Shown here: positions 44,373-52,546 of the stretch, one piece after another
Layout of the letters: each line of letters opens with the position of its first letter
Numbering within the stretch: the stretch's first letter is position 1
Assembly: GCF_024298905.1 (NCBI RefSeq)
Contig: NZ_CP101154.1
Location: 3,188,932 to 3,252,931, forward strand
Length of the DNA: 64,000 nucleotides
Direction of reading: 5' to 3'
Source: Natronomonas marina
Lineage (GTDB): Archaea; Halobacteriota; Halobacteria; Halobacteriales; Haloarculaceae
Position numbers and translations under genes: made by a program
Notes under the pieces: model-generated
What the model was told of the DNA's origin: nothing
Databases searched by the model: none
What the model saw: only the letters and a program-made list of their open reading frames with translations

Positions 44373-44630
44373 GCGAAACCGCTGGCTGTCGAGCGGGTGC
44401 TCGTGAGACGAACGGAGTGAGTCTCACGGCGTTCCCGCGGGATCGCCAACGTCTGAGCCCGTAGGGCGAAGACGTTGGGAGCCAGCGAGACGAGCGGGGC
44501 GAGGCGTGAGCGGAGCGAACGCCTCGGAACCGGCGAGCGGCGACCGACGGGAGCCGCGAGCAGGCGAGTCTCGCAGGACAGGCAGCGGTTGAGCCCGTAG
44601 GCGAAACCGCTGGCTGTCGCCGTAGGCGAC
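44349..44630 (+). repeat. Cluster of structured hairpins downstream of and overlapping aspS
   Basis: Six hairpins lie in the 345-bp gap 44373-44717, which has no gene. 44349-44390 and 44577-44618 are copies of one element (43-bp perfect direct repeat 44349-44391 and 44577-44619). 44446-44478 has the same loop but a different, perfectly paired stem. 44403-44427 and 44501-44525 have 7-bp outer stems. 44616-44630 is gtcgcc-gta-ggcgac. Four or five share: outer stem, GA, inner 2-4 bp stem, GNA-type loop, inner stem, GA, outer stem. A T5 run (44689-44693) follows and may be a terminator or belong to the next promoter. Confidence 0.75.
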
Positions 44631-44717
44631 GCGGGCCCCCGCACGGGTGCTCGTGGCGTTCGAGAAGGGAGCGTCTCCCGGGACCGGGTTTTTGTACGTT
44701 CACGACGTAGAGCGTCC

Positions 44718-45023
44718 ATGGCGCAGTCGGCCGTCACCATCACCACCGAGCTTCACGACGAGCCGCACATCGAGGGGCGGCGGGTGACCGTCCGGCGGAT
44801 TCAGGGGCTCGTCGAGGAAGCCGGCAAGCCGGCCGAGGAGGTCGCCGAACGGTTCGACCTCGACATCGCGTCCGTGTACGCGGCGCTCCAGTACTATCAC
44901 ACCCATCCCGACGAGATGGAAGCCGCAGAGCGCCGGCGACGGGAGCGCGAGCGGCGTGCGAGGGAGGCCGGGGCGAAGTCGGTCCGGGAACTCGAGGCCG
45001 ACGAGGACGCGGATGGGCTATAG
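44718..45023 (+). CDS. DUF433 antitoxin
   Basis: 101 residues. DEPHIEGRRVTVRRIQGLVEEAGKPAEEVAERFDLDIASVYAALQYYHTHPDEM is the DUF433 winged-helix-like domain (GRRVTVRRI strand, PAEEVAERF helix, YAALQYYHTHPDE). The C-terminus is a charged helix (ERRRRERERRAREAGAKSV) likely to contact the toxin. In many prokaryotes DUF433 pairs with a DUF5615 PIN-like protein, as here. It overlaps the next gene by 11 bp. A DNA-binding autorepressor role follows from the family. Confidence 0.83.
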   Translation: MAQSAVTITTELHDEPHIEGRRVTVRRIQGLVEEAGKPAEEVAERFDLDIASVYAALQYYHTHPDEMEAAERRRRERERRAREAGAKSVRELEADEDADGL

Positions 45024-45345
45024 CGTTCTCGTCGACGAGAACACGAGTCCACGGGTCGCGGCGACCCTCCGCGAAAACGGTCACTCCGCAGCGCACGTAC
45101 ACGCGGTCCTCGAGGAGGGCGTCGACGACCGGACGATACTTGCGTTCGCACGGCGGAACGGGTACCTGGTTCTGAGCCACGATTCGGACTTCCTCGCCCT
45201 CGAAACGGGACCAGACGTCTCGATACTGTACTACGGCGACGACACGATGGCCACCCACGAAATCGCCGACCGGGTAGATTCACTCTCGGAGTGGGTCCCG
45301 GACCCGACGGACCTGCCTCCGGTCGTGAACCTCGGCGAGTGGTGA
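45013..45345 (+). CDS. DUF5615 PIN-like toxin
   Basis: 110 residues from ATG at 45013. SVLVDENTSPRVAATLRENGHSAAHVHAV has the leading Asp-Glu pair of DUF5615 (VDEN). YLVLSHDSDFLAL supplies the second acidic cluster (HDSDF). These are PIN-like metal ligands for RNA cleavage. The tail (WVPDPTDLPPVVNLGEW) is typical of short toxins of this kind. Overlap with the DUF433 antitoxin indicates a coupled module. The 196 bp after it hold no convincing gene. Confidence 0.83.
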   Translation: MGYSVLVDENTSPRVAATLRENGHSAAHVHAVLEEGVDDRTILAFARRNGYLVLSHDSDFLALETGPDVSILYYGDDTMATHEIADRVDSLSEWVPDPTDLPPVVNLGEW

Positions 45346-45541
45346 GGAACCGCCGGGTGTCGTCCGTGAAACGGGGACCGGCAGGCCGTCTGCAGGCTCG
45401 TCTCCGGCGCCGCTGCCGTCGGAGTACACCGGCCGGGTCCGCTTCACTGGCCGGGGGCGGGCACGGATGGAGATGAACGGCGACTCAATCGCGGTCGAAC
45501 TCGACGAGGACCTGTCGGCCACCGTCGTCGACGAGTGACTG

Positions 45542-47356
45542 TCAGAGCACGAGCAGCACGACCAGCGCCGCGGTCAACGACGCCACGATGAGAAACACGC
45601 TCGTGCCCATCGAGATGCGGAGGTCCAGCGTCCCGGGGCGGCCGCCGTTCGCTCTCGCGTCGGCCTCGACGCCGGGGATGCGGTCGGCGGCCCGGTAGGC
45701 GAACCGGCCGGGGTCGGCGCCGGCCCGCGTCGCCCCCGAGGCGACGGCGACGACGGCGCGGTCGACGGCGGCCCACGTCTCCGTGACGGCGACGACGAGA
45801 GCCTTCCCGCCGTAGAAGAACGCGGGGTTGATGAGTCGGTCGACGTCCGGAATCCAGGTGGCCTTCGAGAGTGGCGTCTTCAGCGCGAAGAAGCCGACGA
45901 AGCCGGCGACGCCGAGCACGACGCCCTCGACGACGTGCGGGACGGTGTAGGTGGTGTACTTCTCGACGATGGTGGCGGTGTTCGGCAGCACCTCGAAGAG
46001 GGTGCCGGGCAGGAGGCCCAGCGCGAGACAGAGGCCGCCGACGACGAGCATCGGGACGGCCTGGCCGACCCTCGCGTCGTCGGGGTCGATGGTGGCCGGG
46101 CCGTGGAAGAACACGTAGTAACCGAGTTTGATGAACGACATGAAGGTGCCGACGCCACCGACGATGAGGAGCCACCACAGCAGGTCCTCGCCGCCGAGCG
46201 GCATCGACTTCGAGCCGATGACGAACGTGCTCATGCTCTTGTGGGCCTCGGCGATGACGATGCCCTTGCTGACGAAGCCGTTGAAGCCGGGCACACCCGA
46301 GATGGCCGCGGCGCCGAGCAGGTACGAGACGAAGGTGACCGGCATCACGCGCCAGAGGCCCCCGACCTCGGTGATGTCCTCGACGCCGGTCCTGTAGATG
46401 ACGACGCCGATGGACATGAAGAGCAGCGCCTTGTAGAGGATGTGGTTGAAGACGTGGCCGAAGGCGCCGGCGGTCGCAAGCGTCGTCGGGATGCCGACGC
46501 CGGCGACCATGTAGCCGACCTGCGAGATGATGTGATAGGAGAGGAGGCGGCGCATGTCCTCCTGGAGCAGCGCCATCCCGGCGCCGAAGACGGCCATCGC
46601 GCCGCCCATGTAGGCGATCCAGAGGTGGCCGTCCGGGAACGCCCGGAACATCGCGTAGACGCCGGTCTTCGTGGTGTAGACGCAGAGGAAGACGCTGGCG
46701 GCGACGTGGGGGCTCGGGTAGGTGTCCGGCAGCCAGGTGTGCAGGCCGATGAACCCGACGTTGACGCCGATGCCGACCGCCATCAGCGCGGGCGCGACGG
46801 GACCGGCCACGCCCGCGGTGCCGTTGGCGCCGAAGAGGAACGACCCCTCGGCGGCGTACTGCCAGACGACCGCCGCCAGCACGAGACTGCCGCCGATGCC
46901 GTGGGCCATCGCGTACCGGAAGCCCGTCCGGACCGCACGCCCCCCGTAGTGCCACACGAGCAGCGTGCTGGTGACGGCCATCAGTTCCCAGAAGAACACC
47001 AGCGTCAGCCAGTCGCCGGCGAAGACGGCGCCGAGGCTCGTGCCGACGTAGCCCAGCGCCGCCGCCGTCATGCGGCCGTCGGCCTCGCTGGCGTGGGCGT
47101 AGGCGACCGCCGCGGCACCGATGAGCCCGAAGATGACGCCCATCATCCGCGAGAAGTCGTCGACCTGGTACAGCACCGTCTCGAAGCCGAACAGCCGCAT
47201 CGGGAGGTGGGTGCCCGACGCGACGAGCAGCGAGCCGACGGCGACGCCGACCGTCGCCAGGAAGCCGACGGCGTGACCGACCTTCCGGGGCGCGACGGCC
47301 GCGACGGCGGCCGCCACGAGGACGGGCACGAACGGCGGAATCGACTCCAGGACCAT
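45542..47356 (-). CDS. Mrp antiporter subunit, proton-conducting transporter family
   Basis: 604 residues, about 14-16 membrane helices. It belongs to the NuoL/M/N-like family shared by Mrp antiporters and complex I: LGYVGTSLGAVFAGDWLTLVFFWELMAVTSTLLVWH (Glu in FFWELM), MAVGIGVNVGFIGLHTWLPDTYPSPH (conserved HTWLPD), LLSYHIISQVGYMVAG and FNHILYKALLFMSIGVVIYRTG (Lys in the channel helix). It is the last gene of the operon, sharing one base with its predecessor (TGATG at 47354-47358). The C-terminal about 120 residues extend beyond the family core and end in a helix. Confidence 0.9.
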   Translation of the reverse strand: MVLESIPPFVPVLVAAAVAAVAPRKVGHAVGFLATVGVAVGSLLVASGTHLPMRLFGFETVLYQVDDFSRMMGVIFGLIGAAAVAYAHASEADGRMTAAALGYVGTSLGAVFAGDWLTLVFFWELMAVTSTLLVWHYGGRAVRTGFRYAMAHGIGGSLVLAAVVWQYAAEGSFLFGANGTAGVAGPVAPALMAVGIGVNVGFIGLHTWLPDTYPSPHVAASVFLCVYTTKTGVYAMFRAFPDGHLWIAYMGGAMAVFGAGMALLQEDMRRLLSYHIISQVGYMVAGVGIPTTLATAGAFGHVFNHILYKALLFMSIGVVIYRTGVEDITEVGGLWRVMPVTFVSYLLGAAAISGVPGFNGFVSKGIVIAEAHKSMSTFVIGSKSMPLGGEDLLWWLLIVGGVGTFMSFIKLGYYVFFHGPATIDPDDARVGQAVPMLVVGGLCLALGLLPGTLFEVLPNTATIVEKYTTYTVPHVVEGVVLGVAGFVGFFALKTPLSKATWIPDVDRLINPAFFYGGKALVVAVTETWAAVDRAVVAVASGATRAGADPGRFAYRAADRIPGVEADARANGGRPGTLDLRISMGTSVFLIVASLTAALVVLLVL

Positions 47357-49365
47357 CAGGCCACCACCCCCACGGTCAGCGCCGCCCGGACGATGGCGTC
47401 GACGAGCCTGAGGAACACCGCCGCCGACGGCACCAGCCCGAGGACGACCGACCCGACCATCGCCGCCAGGATGGGTCCGAGCATGAACCAGGTGCTCTCA
47501 CCGCCGAGCCAGCCGCGGCGCTCCCAGCCGCCCGGCGGCGGTCCCTCGTGGTGGTCGTCGTGGACGTGTGCGTCGCGGACGTGGGCGGGCTGGTCGTGTG
47601 CGACGCCGTGCTCGTCGGCCGCGGTCGGCGTCTCGTCGGCGTCGACGCTCTCGGCGCCGCCCTCGCCGTCCTCGTCGACCTCATCCTCGGGGACGGTGTG
47701 GTCGCTCGGATGCTCGTCGACCGCGTACTCGCCGTCGACGAGCGGTGCCGGCTCGCTGTAGTCCCGCTCGACGCTCTCGCCGCTGAAGTCGGGGCGGCCG
47801 ACCTCCTCGGGGTCGACGTCGAGGTCGCCGTCTTCGTCGCTCCCGTCGTCGGTCTCGCCGTCGCTCTCGGCGTCCTCGACCGGCGCGTCGTCGGTCGCGT
47901 CCGCTTCCCCGGCTCCCTCGTCTCCGTCCTCGTCGTCGGGGACGCCACCGTCCGTCTTCGGGAGGATGGAGCGGCGCTGGCCGCCGATGGGCGCCGCCAC
48001 GAGCGGCTTGGCGTCGTGGGCGTCCTCGCTCTCGAAGAACGCCTGGTAGACGACGGGCCAGAAGTACGCGATGTTGAGGACGCCCGAGACGAGCAGGGCG
48101 ACGGCGAAGACGTACTCGCCCGTCTCGACGGTGCCGACCAGCAGGTAGAACTTCGAGACGAAGCCGGCCACCAGCGGGATGCCGGCCATGCCGGCCGCGG
48201 CGACGGCGAAGGCCGCCATCGTCACCGGCATCCGCTTGCCGATGCCGGCCATCTCGCTGATGTGGTCGGTGTGGGTCTCGACGTGGATGATGCCAGCACA
48301 GAAGAACAGCGTGAGCTTCATGAACGCGTGGGCAGGGATGTGCAGGAGGCCGCCGGTGATGGAGTCGGGGCTGAGGATGGCGAGGCCGAGGACGATGTAG
48401 GAGAGCTGGCTCACCGTCGAGTAGGCGAGGCGCTGTTTGAGGTGGTCCTTCCGCAGGGCGATGACGCTGGCGGCGAGCAGCGTGACGGTGGCGACGACCG
48501 CGAGCGGCAGGCCGAGACCGAGCGCGCCGACCGTCTCGGGACCGTAGACGTCCAGGACGACCCGCGAGACGCCGAAGACACCCGACTTGACGACGGCGAC
48601 GGCGTGCAGCAACCCGGAGACCGGGGTGGGTGCGACCATCGCGTCCGGGAGCCACGAGTGCAGCGGCATCAGGCCGGCCTTGACGCCGAAGCCCGCGATC
48701 AGGAGGGCGAAGGCGGCCCGCGCCGCGGCGGGGTCGGCCGTCGCCAGCGCCTCGATGCCGCCCGGCGTGAACGCGACGGTGCCGGTCAGCCAGTAGACGA
48801 AGACGGTGCCGGCCAGCACCGCGACGCCGCCGCCGAAGGTGTAGGCGATGTACTTCCGGCCGGCGGTGCGGGCCTCCTCGGTCTCGTCGTGGGCGACGAG
48901 CGGGTAGGTGGCGACGGTCAGTACCTCGTAGAAGACGAACAGGACGACCAGGTTCGAGGCGAAGGCGACGCCGACGGCGGCGCTGAGGCTCATCGCAAAC
49001 GAGGCGAAGTACCGCGTCTGGCCGTGTTCCTCGAGGCCGCGCATGTAGCCGATGCTGTACAGCGACGTGATGATCCACAGCAGGCTGGCCAGCATCGCAA
49101 AGAGGATGCCGAGCGGGTCCGCCCGGAGCGCGAAGGCGATGCCGTCGCCGAACCCCTCGACGAACGTGCCGAGCGACCAGACGTAGACGTCGCCGTCCAG
49201 CACGCCGGGTACCATGCTGGCGACGAGGCCGAACTTGACGAGCGCGACGGTCAGCGTGGTTGCCTCCCGGAGGTTCGGCCGGCGGTGGGCCGCCAATATG
49301 GCGAGCGTTCCGAACACCGATACCAGGACGGCCGCGATGGGTCGTGGGTCTGCGATTTCGGTCAC
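47356..49365 (-). CDS. Mrp antiporter subunit with acidic/His-rich insertion
   Basis: 669 residues. The proton-channel core (about 1-445) shows NLVVLFVFYEVLTVATYPLVAHDE, MPLHSWLPDAMVAPTPVSGLLHAVAVVKSG (HSWLPDA motif), LKQRLAYSTVSQLSYIVLG and HIPAHAFMKLTLFFCAGII. Residues about 445-620 are an insertion found in neither of the sister subunits. It is rich in Asp and Glu, then contains a His-rich stretch (HVRDAHVHDDHHEG), before two closing helices (TWFMLGPILAAMVGSVVLGLV ...). It probably faces the cytoplasm or the outside as a soluble lobe. Both ends overlap neighbours (TGATG, ATGA). Confidence 0.9.
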   Translation of the reverse strand: MTEIADPRPIAAVLVSVFGTLAILAAHRRPNLREATTLTVALVKFGLVASMVPGVLDGDVYVWSLGTFVEGFGDGIAFALRADPLGILFAMLASLLWIITSLYSIGYMRGLEEHGQTRYFASFAMSLSAAVGVAFASNLVVLFVFYEVLTVATYPLVAHDETEEARTAGRKYIAYTFGGGVAVLAGTVFVYWLTGTVAFTPGGIEALATADPAAARAAFALLIAGFGVKAGLMPLHSWLPDAMVAPTPVSGLLHAVAVVKSGVFGVSRVVLDVYGPETVGALGLGLPLAVVATVTLLAASVIALRKDHLKQRLAYSTVSQLSYIVLGLAILSPDSITGGLLHIPAHAFMKLTLFFCAGIIHVETHTDHISEMAGIGKRMPVTMAAFAVAAAGMAGIPLVAGFVSKFYLLVGTVETGEYVFAVALLVSGVLNIAYFWPVVYQAFFESEDAHDAKPLVAAPIGGQRRSILPKTDGGVPDDEDGDEGAGEADATDDAPVEDAESDGETDDGSDEDGDLDVDPEEVGRPDFSGESVERDYSEPAPLVDGEYAVDEHPSDHTVPEDEVDEDGEGGAESVDADETPTAADEHGVAHDQPAHVRDAHVHDDHHEGPPPGGWERRGWLGGESTWFMLGPILAAMVGSVVLGLVPSAAVFLRLVDAIVRAALTVGVVA

Positions 49366-50891
49366 TGGAAGACACCTCCGAGGACGGGGTCGAGGAACGT
49401 CTCGAAGACGCCCGTCGAGAAGCCCAGCGCGACGACGACGAGCGCCGCCAGGACGACGACGGCGACCATCCCCGCCGAGACGGCCTCGGGTGCCCGCGAG
49501 TCGGGGGCCTCGCCACCGTCGGCGACGGCGTCGGCGCCGGACGGCGCCGACGAGGCGGCTTCAGGCGGCGCGAAGTAGAGCCGCTCTAGCAGGCGGGCGA
49601 CGTAGGCCAGCGTCAGCATCGTCGAGAGGAAGACGACGACAGCGACGGGCCAGGCCTCGGCGCGGACGGCGCCGACCGCGATGTACCACTTGCCGAGGAA
49701 GCCGATGGAGGGCGGCACCCCCACCAGCGCGACGCCGAGGACGCCGACGACGCCGGCGACGACCGGCGAGCGGTAGCCCAGGCGGGCGTAGTCGTCGACG
49801 GTGCGGGCGCCGTGTCTGGCGGCGAGGATGGCCGTCGCGGCGAAGAGACCACCCTTCATCAGGCCGTGGCCGACGAGGTGGACGACGGCGCCCAGCACCG
49901 CGTCCGGCGTCGCCAGCGCGAAGCCGGCGATCACGAGGCCGAACTGCGACACCGACGAGTACGCCAGCATGCGCTTGATTTCGGTCTGGACGACCGCCAG
50001 CGCGCTGCCGGCCAGCACGCTGACGGACGCGAAGGCGAGCACGGCCGCCCGCGCCAGCGGCGCCGCCTCGAAGAACGAGAGGGTGTAGACCGTCAGCACG
50101 ACCCGACCGATGGCGTAGGCGGCCACCGTCGAGGCCAGTGCCGAGATGAACGCCGTCACGGTGTCCGGCGAGTAGGTGTAGGCGTCCGGTTGCCAGGTGT
50201 GCAGCGGGAAGACCGCCGCCTTCAGCCCCAGGCCGACGACGATGAAGCCGAACGAGGCGAGCACGACGCGGGAGCTGTACAGCGCCGCCCCGCCGCCGGC
50301 CCCGGCCAGTTGCCGGGAGAGGTCGACCATGTTGAGCGTCCCGGTCGCGATGAAGGCGTAGCCGACGCCGATGAGGAACAGCGAGGCGCCGGTGGTCCCG
50401 AGGATGAGGTACTTCAGCGCCGCGACGGCCGACTCGCCGGAGCGGTCGGCCGCGACCAGCGCGTACGTCGCCAGACCGGTTATCTCGAGGAAGACGAACA
50501 TGTTGAACAGGTCGCCGGTGACGGAGACGCCCATCAGGCCGCCGACGAGCAGGAGGTAGGCGCTGTAGAAACTGTTCCGGCGAGGGCCGGCGGTGTACGC
50601 GTAGGCGACGACGCCGAGTGCGACGACGGCGATCAGGCCGACCACGGGCGCCGAGAGGCCGTCGCCGACGAGTTCGATGCCGTGGGGCGGGGCGTAGTCG
50701 CCGACGTAGTGGCTGAGGCGGCCGTCGGCGTAGACGGCCCGGACGAGGACGGCCGCCAGCCCCGCCTCGACGAGACAGGTCGCCGCGGCGACGTACCACC
50801 CCGTTTCGGTGGTCTTGAGGCTCAAGAGCAGCGGCAGCACGGCCGCCAGGATGGGCACGGCGATGAGCAGCGGCAACACGACGTCAGTCAT
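49362..50891 (-). CDS. mrpD: Mrp-type Na+/H+ antiporter subunit D
   Basis: 509 residues, about 14 helices. Motifs: VTGDLFNMFVFLEITGLATYALVA (Glu in VFLEITGLATY), AAVFPLHTWQPDAYTYSPDTVTAFISAL (channel HTWQPDA), IKRMLAYSSVSQFGLVIAGFAL and HLVGHGLMKGGLFAATAILAAR (Lys). MrpD-type assignment rests on length and these motifs. It overlaps mrpC at the 5' end by 8 bp and the next subunit at the 3' end by 4 bp. It contributes proton/sodium translocation. Confidence 0.92.
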   Translation of the reverse strand: MTDVVLPLLIAVPILAAVLPLLLSLKTTETGWYVAAATCLVEAGLAAVLVRAVYADGRLSHYVGDYAPPHGIELVGDGLSAPVVGLIAVVALGVVAYAYTAGPRRNSFYSAYLLLVGGLMGVSVTGDLFNMFVFLEITGLATYALVAADRSGESAVAALKYLILGTTGASLFLIGVGYAFIATGTLNMVDLSRQLAGAGGGAALYSSRVVLASFGFIVVGLGLKAAVFPLHTWQPDAYTYSPDTVTAFISALASTVAAYAIGRVVLTVYTLSFFEAAPLARAAVLAFASVSVLAGSALAVVQTEIKRMLAYSSVSQFGLVIAGFALATPDAVLGAVVHLVGHGLMKGGLFAATAILAARHGARTVDDYARLGYRSPVVAGVVGVLGVALVGVPPSIGFLGKWYIAVGAVRAEAWPVAVVVFLSTMLTLAYVARLLERLYFAPPEAASSAPSGADAVADGGEAPDSRAPEAVSAGMVAVVVLAALVVVALGFSTGVFETFLDPVLGGVFQ

Positions 50892-51246
50892 CGGACACCT
50901 CCCGGAGGACGGACTCGTCGACGGTGCCGTACTCCTCGTGGATGCGGACGATGAGCGCCAGCGCCACCGCGGTGAGGCTGACGCCGACGACGATGGCGGT
51001 CAGCACGATGACGTGCGGCAGCGGGCTGACGTAGGGCCCGCCGCCGCCGTCCGGGCTCACGATGGCCGGTTTCGCGCCGTCGACGTACGCCGAGGCGATG
51101 AAGAACAGGAAGATAGCGCTCTGGAAGAGGTTCAGGCCGATGACCTTCTTGACGAGGTTGGCGTTGGCTATCATCATGTAGAGACCGGCGACCATCACGA
51201 CGACGAACGTGGCGTAGGCCCACCGGGTCGCAAGCACCTCGATCAC
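50884..51246 (-). CDS. mrpC: Mrp-type Na+/H+ antiporter subunit C
   Basis: 120 residues, three helices, NuoK-like: FVVVMVAGLYMMIANANLVKKVIGLNLFQSAIFLFFIASAYV has the conserved Gly-Leu-Asn-Leu segment, and LTAIVVGVSLTAVALALIVRIHEEYG the closing helix. A small loop (DGAKPAIVSPDGGGGPYVSPLPH) separates them. Coupled to mrpB (ATGA) and mrpD. Confidence 0.92.
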   Translation of the reverse strand: MIEVLATRWAYATFVVVMVAGLYMMIANANLVKKVIGLNLFQSAIFLFFIASAYVDGAKPAIVSPDGGGGPYVSPLPHVIVLTAIVVGVSLTAVALALIVRIHEEYGTVDESVLREVSDD

Positions 51247-51707
51247 GCCTCCTCACCTCCCGGGCCGGCGGCCGTCAGGAAGAACAGCCCCACGATGACG
51301 CCGCCGACGATCAGCGCGATGCCGCCGATCTCGACGGCCTCGATGCCGTACTTGGTCGACTTCGTCAGCGGGTAGACGGTGTACTGGAGGAACTCGCCGC
51401 CGAGGAGGACACTGCCGAAGCCGATGGCGGCGAAGACGACCAGGCCGAGACAGGCGACGAGGGTGACGGCCTGACGGCCGAGCCACCGCCGGGTGGCGTC
51501 GATGCCGAACGCGAAGGCCAGCATTAGCACGACGGTCCCGACGAGGGCGCCGCCCTGGAAGCCACCGCCGGGCGAGTCAGCGCCGTGGAAGGTGACCCAG
51601 AGACCGAACGTGAGCACGAACGGCGTGACGACCCGGACGGTGCTCATGATGACCTCGCTTTCGGTGTACGTGCCGCGGTTCGGCCGCGGCGCCTCCTCGT
51701 CGCTCAT
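51243..51707 (-). CDS. mrpB: Mrp-type Na+/H+ antiporter subunit B
   Basis: 154 residues from ATG at 51707, overlapping the upstream stop (ATGA). Four helices with the MnhB signature STVRVVTPFVLTFGLWVTFHGADSPGGGFQGGALVGTVVLMLAFAFG (the His-Gly-x-Asp-Ser-Pro-Gly-Gly-Gly-Phe-Gln-Gly-Gly loop). The short hydrophilic N-terminus is normal. Confidence 0.93.
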   Translation of the reverse strand: MSDEEAPRPNRGTYTESEVIMSTVRVVTPFVLTFGLWVTFHGADSPGGGFQGGALVGTVVLMLAFAFGIDATRRWLGRQAVTLVACLGLVVFAAIGFGSVLLGGEFLQYTVYPLTKSTKYGIEAVEIGGIALIVGGVIVGLFFLTAAGPGGEEA

Positions 51708-52243
51708 GTGAACACCTCCCGCCGGAGGACGACCAGCACGGCGACGCCGGCGGCGAAGACGACGGTCGCCTCGCCGAAGGTGTCGAAGCCACGGTAGGCC
51801 GCCAGCACCGCCGTGACGGCGTTCTTGACGCCCGTCTCCGGGTAGGCGTTCTCGAGGTAGTGGCCAGTGACGGGTTCGTAGGAGATGATGGGCGCCGAGG
51901 GGTCGCCGACCGCCGGCAGGCCGGGCAGCGTCAGTCCGAAGACGACGGCCAGCGCGCCGCAGGCCAGCAGCGCCCGCGGGTCGGGCCGCTCCAGCGTCCG
52001 GTCGTCGGGTGGCCGGACGGTTTTGGCGATGGTCAGGAGCAACAGCACCGTCGTCACGCCGGCGCCGATGACCGCCTCCGTCAGGCCGACGTCGGGCGCC
52101 AGAAGGAGCGTGTACAGCAGCGCCATCCCGAGGCTGTAGGCGGCGAAGACGATGATGGCCGCCAGCACGTCCCGGAGGAAGGCGGTGGCGAGGGCGGCCG
52201 TGACGACGAAGGCCGCCAGCGCGAAGGCGACGTACTCGATCAT
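51704..52243 (-). CDS. MbhD/DUF4040-type Mrp subunit (MrpA C-terminal equivalent)
   Basis: 179 residues. The first half (LAAFVVTAALATAFLRDVLAAIIVFAAYSLGMALLYTLLLAPDVGLTEAVIGAGVTTVLLLLTI) is the DUF4040/MbhD core with the conserved APDVGLTEAVIG loop. A second domain (MbhE-like) follows with a closing helix (ATVVFAAGVAVLVVL). In bacteria these are fused into the MrpA C-terminus; here they form a separate gene, as in other archaea. Coupled by ATGA at both ends. Confidence 0.88.
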   Translation of the reverse strand: MIEYVAFALAAFVVTAALATAFLRDVLAAIIVFAAYSLGMALLYTLLLAPDVGLTEAVIGAGVTTVLLLLTIAKTVRPPDDRTLERPDPRALLACGALAVVFGLTLPGLPAVGDPSAPIISYEPVTGHYLENAYPETGVKNAVTAVLAAYRGFDTFGEATVVFAAGVAVLVVLRREVFT

Positions 52244-52545
52244 TGGTCCTCCCTCCAGGGTTCGATGCCCTCCTCGTCGGCGGCCCGGGCGATGGCGTGG
52301 GCCGCCGTCGGGTTCGTGATGAAGACGAACGCCAAAAGGAGGGCCGTCTTGATGGTCGTCGTCTCGAGGCCGATCGCCAGGGCGACCCCCACGAGCAGCA
52401 GGCCGGCACCGAGGGTGTCGGTCTGACTCGCCGTGTGGGCGCGGGCGTAGACGTCCGGCAACCGGATGACGCCGACGGCGGTGACGAACGTGAAGAAGAC
52501 CCCACCGACGAGCAGCGCGACGATGGCCACCTCCAGCGGCGTCAC
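52240..52545 (-). CDS. mrpG: Mrp-type Na+/H+ antiporter subunit G
   Basis: 101 residues from GTG at 52545. Three helices with the MnhG motif VGVIRLPDVYARAHTASQTDTLG; LLLAFVFITNPTAAHAIARAA is the third helix. The acidic tail EEGIEPWREDQ is haloarchaeal. It lies 1 bp below mrpF and overlaps the next gene. Confidence 0.93.
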   Translation of the reverse strand: MTPLEVAIVALLVGGVFFTFVTAVGVIRLPDVYARAHTASQTDTLGAGLLLVGVALAIGLETTTIKTALLLAFVFITNPTAAHAIARAADEEGIEPWREDQ

Positions 52546-52546
52546 G

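Noticed and set aside
44446-44478. Kink-turn for L7Ae binding, suggested by the UGA/GA internal loop
   Set aside because: The internal loop is symmetric (tandem GA pairs) and lacks the 3-nt bulge a kink-turn needs.
44349-44630. CRISPR array at the aspS hairpins
   Set aside because: Only three related units, unequal spacing, differing stems and no cas genes.
45468-45539. Short frame MEMNGDSIAVELDEDLSATVVDE after the DUF5615 gene
   Set aside because: The acidic ending looks haloarchaeal, perhaps a gene remnant, but there is no start context and no recognisable domain; too short to support.
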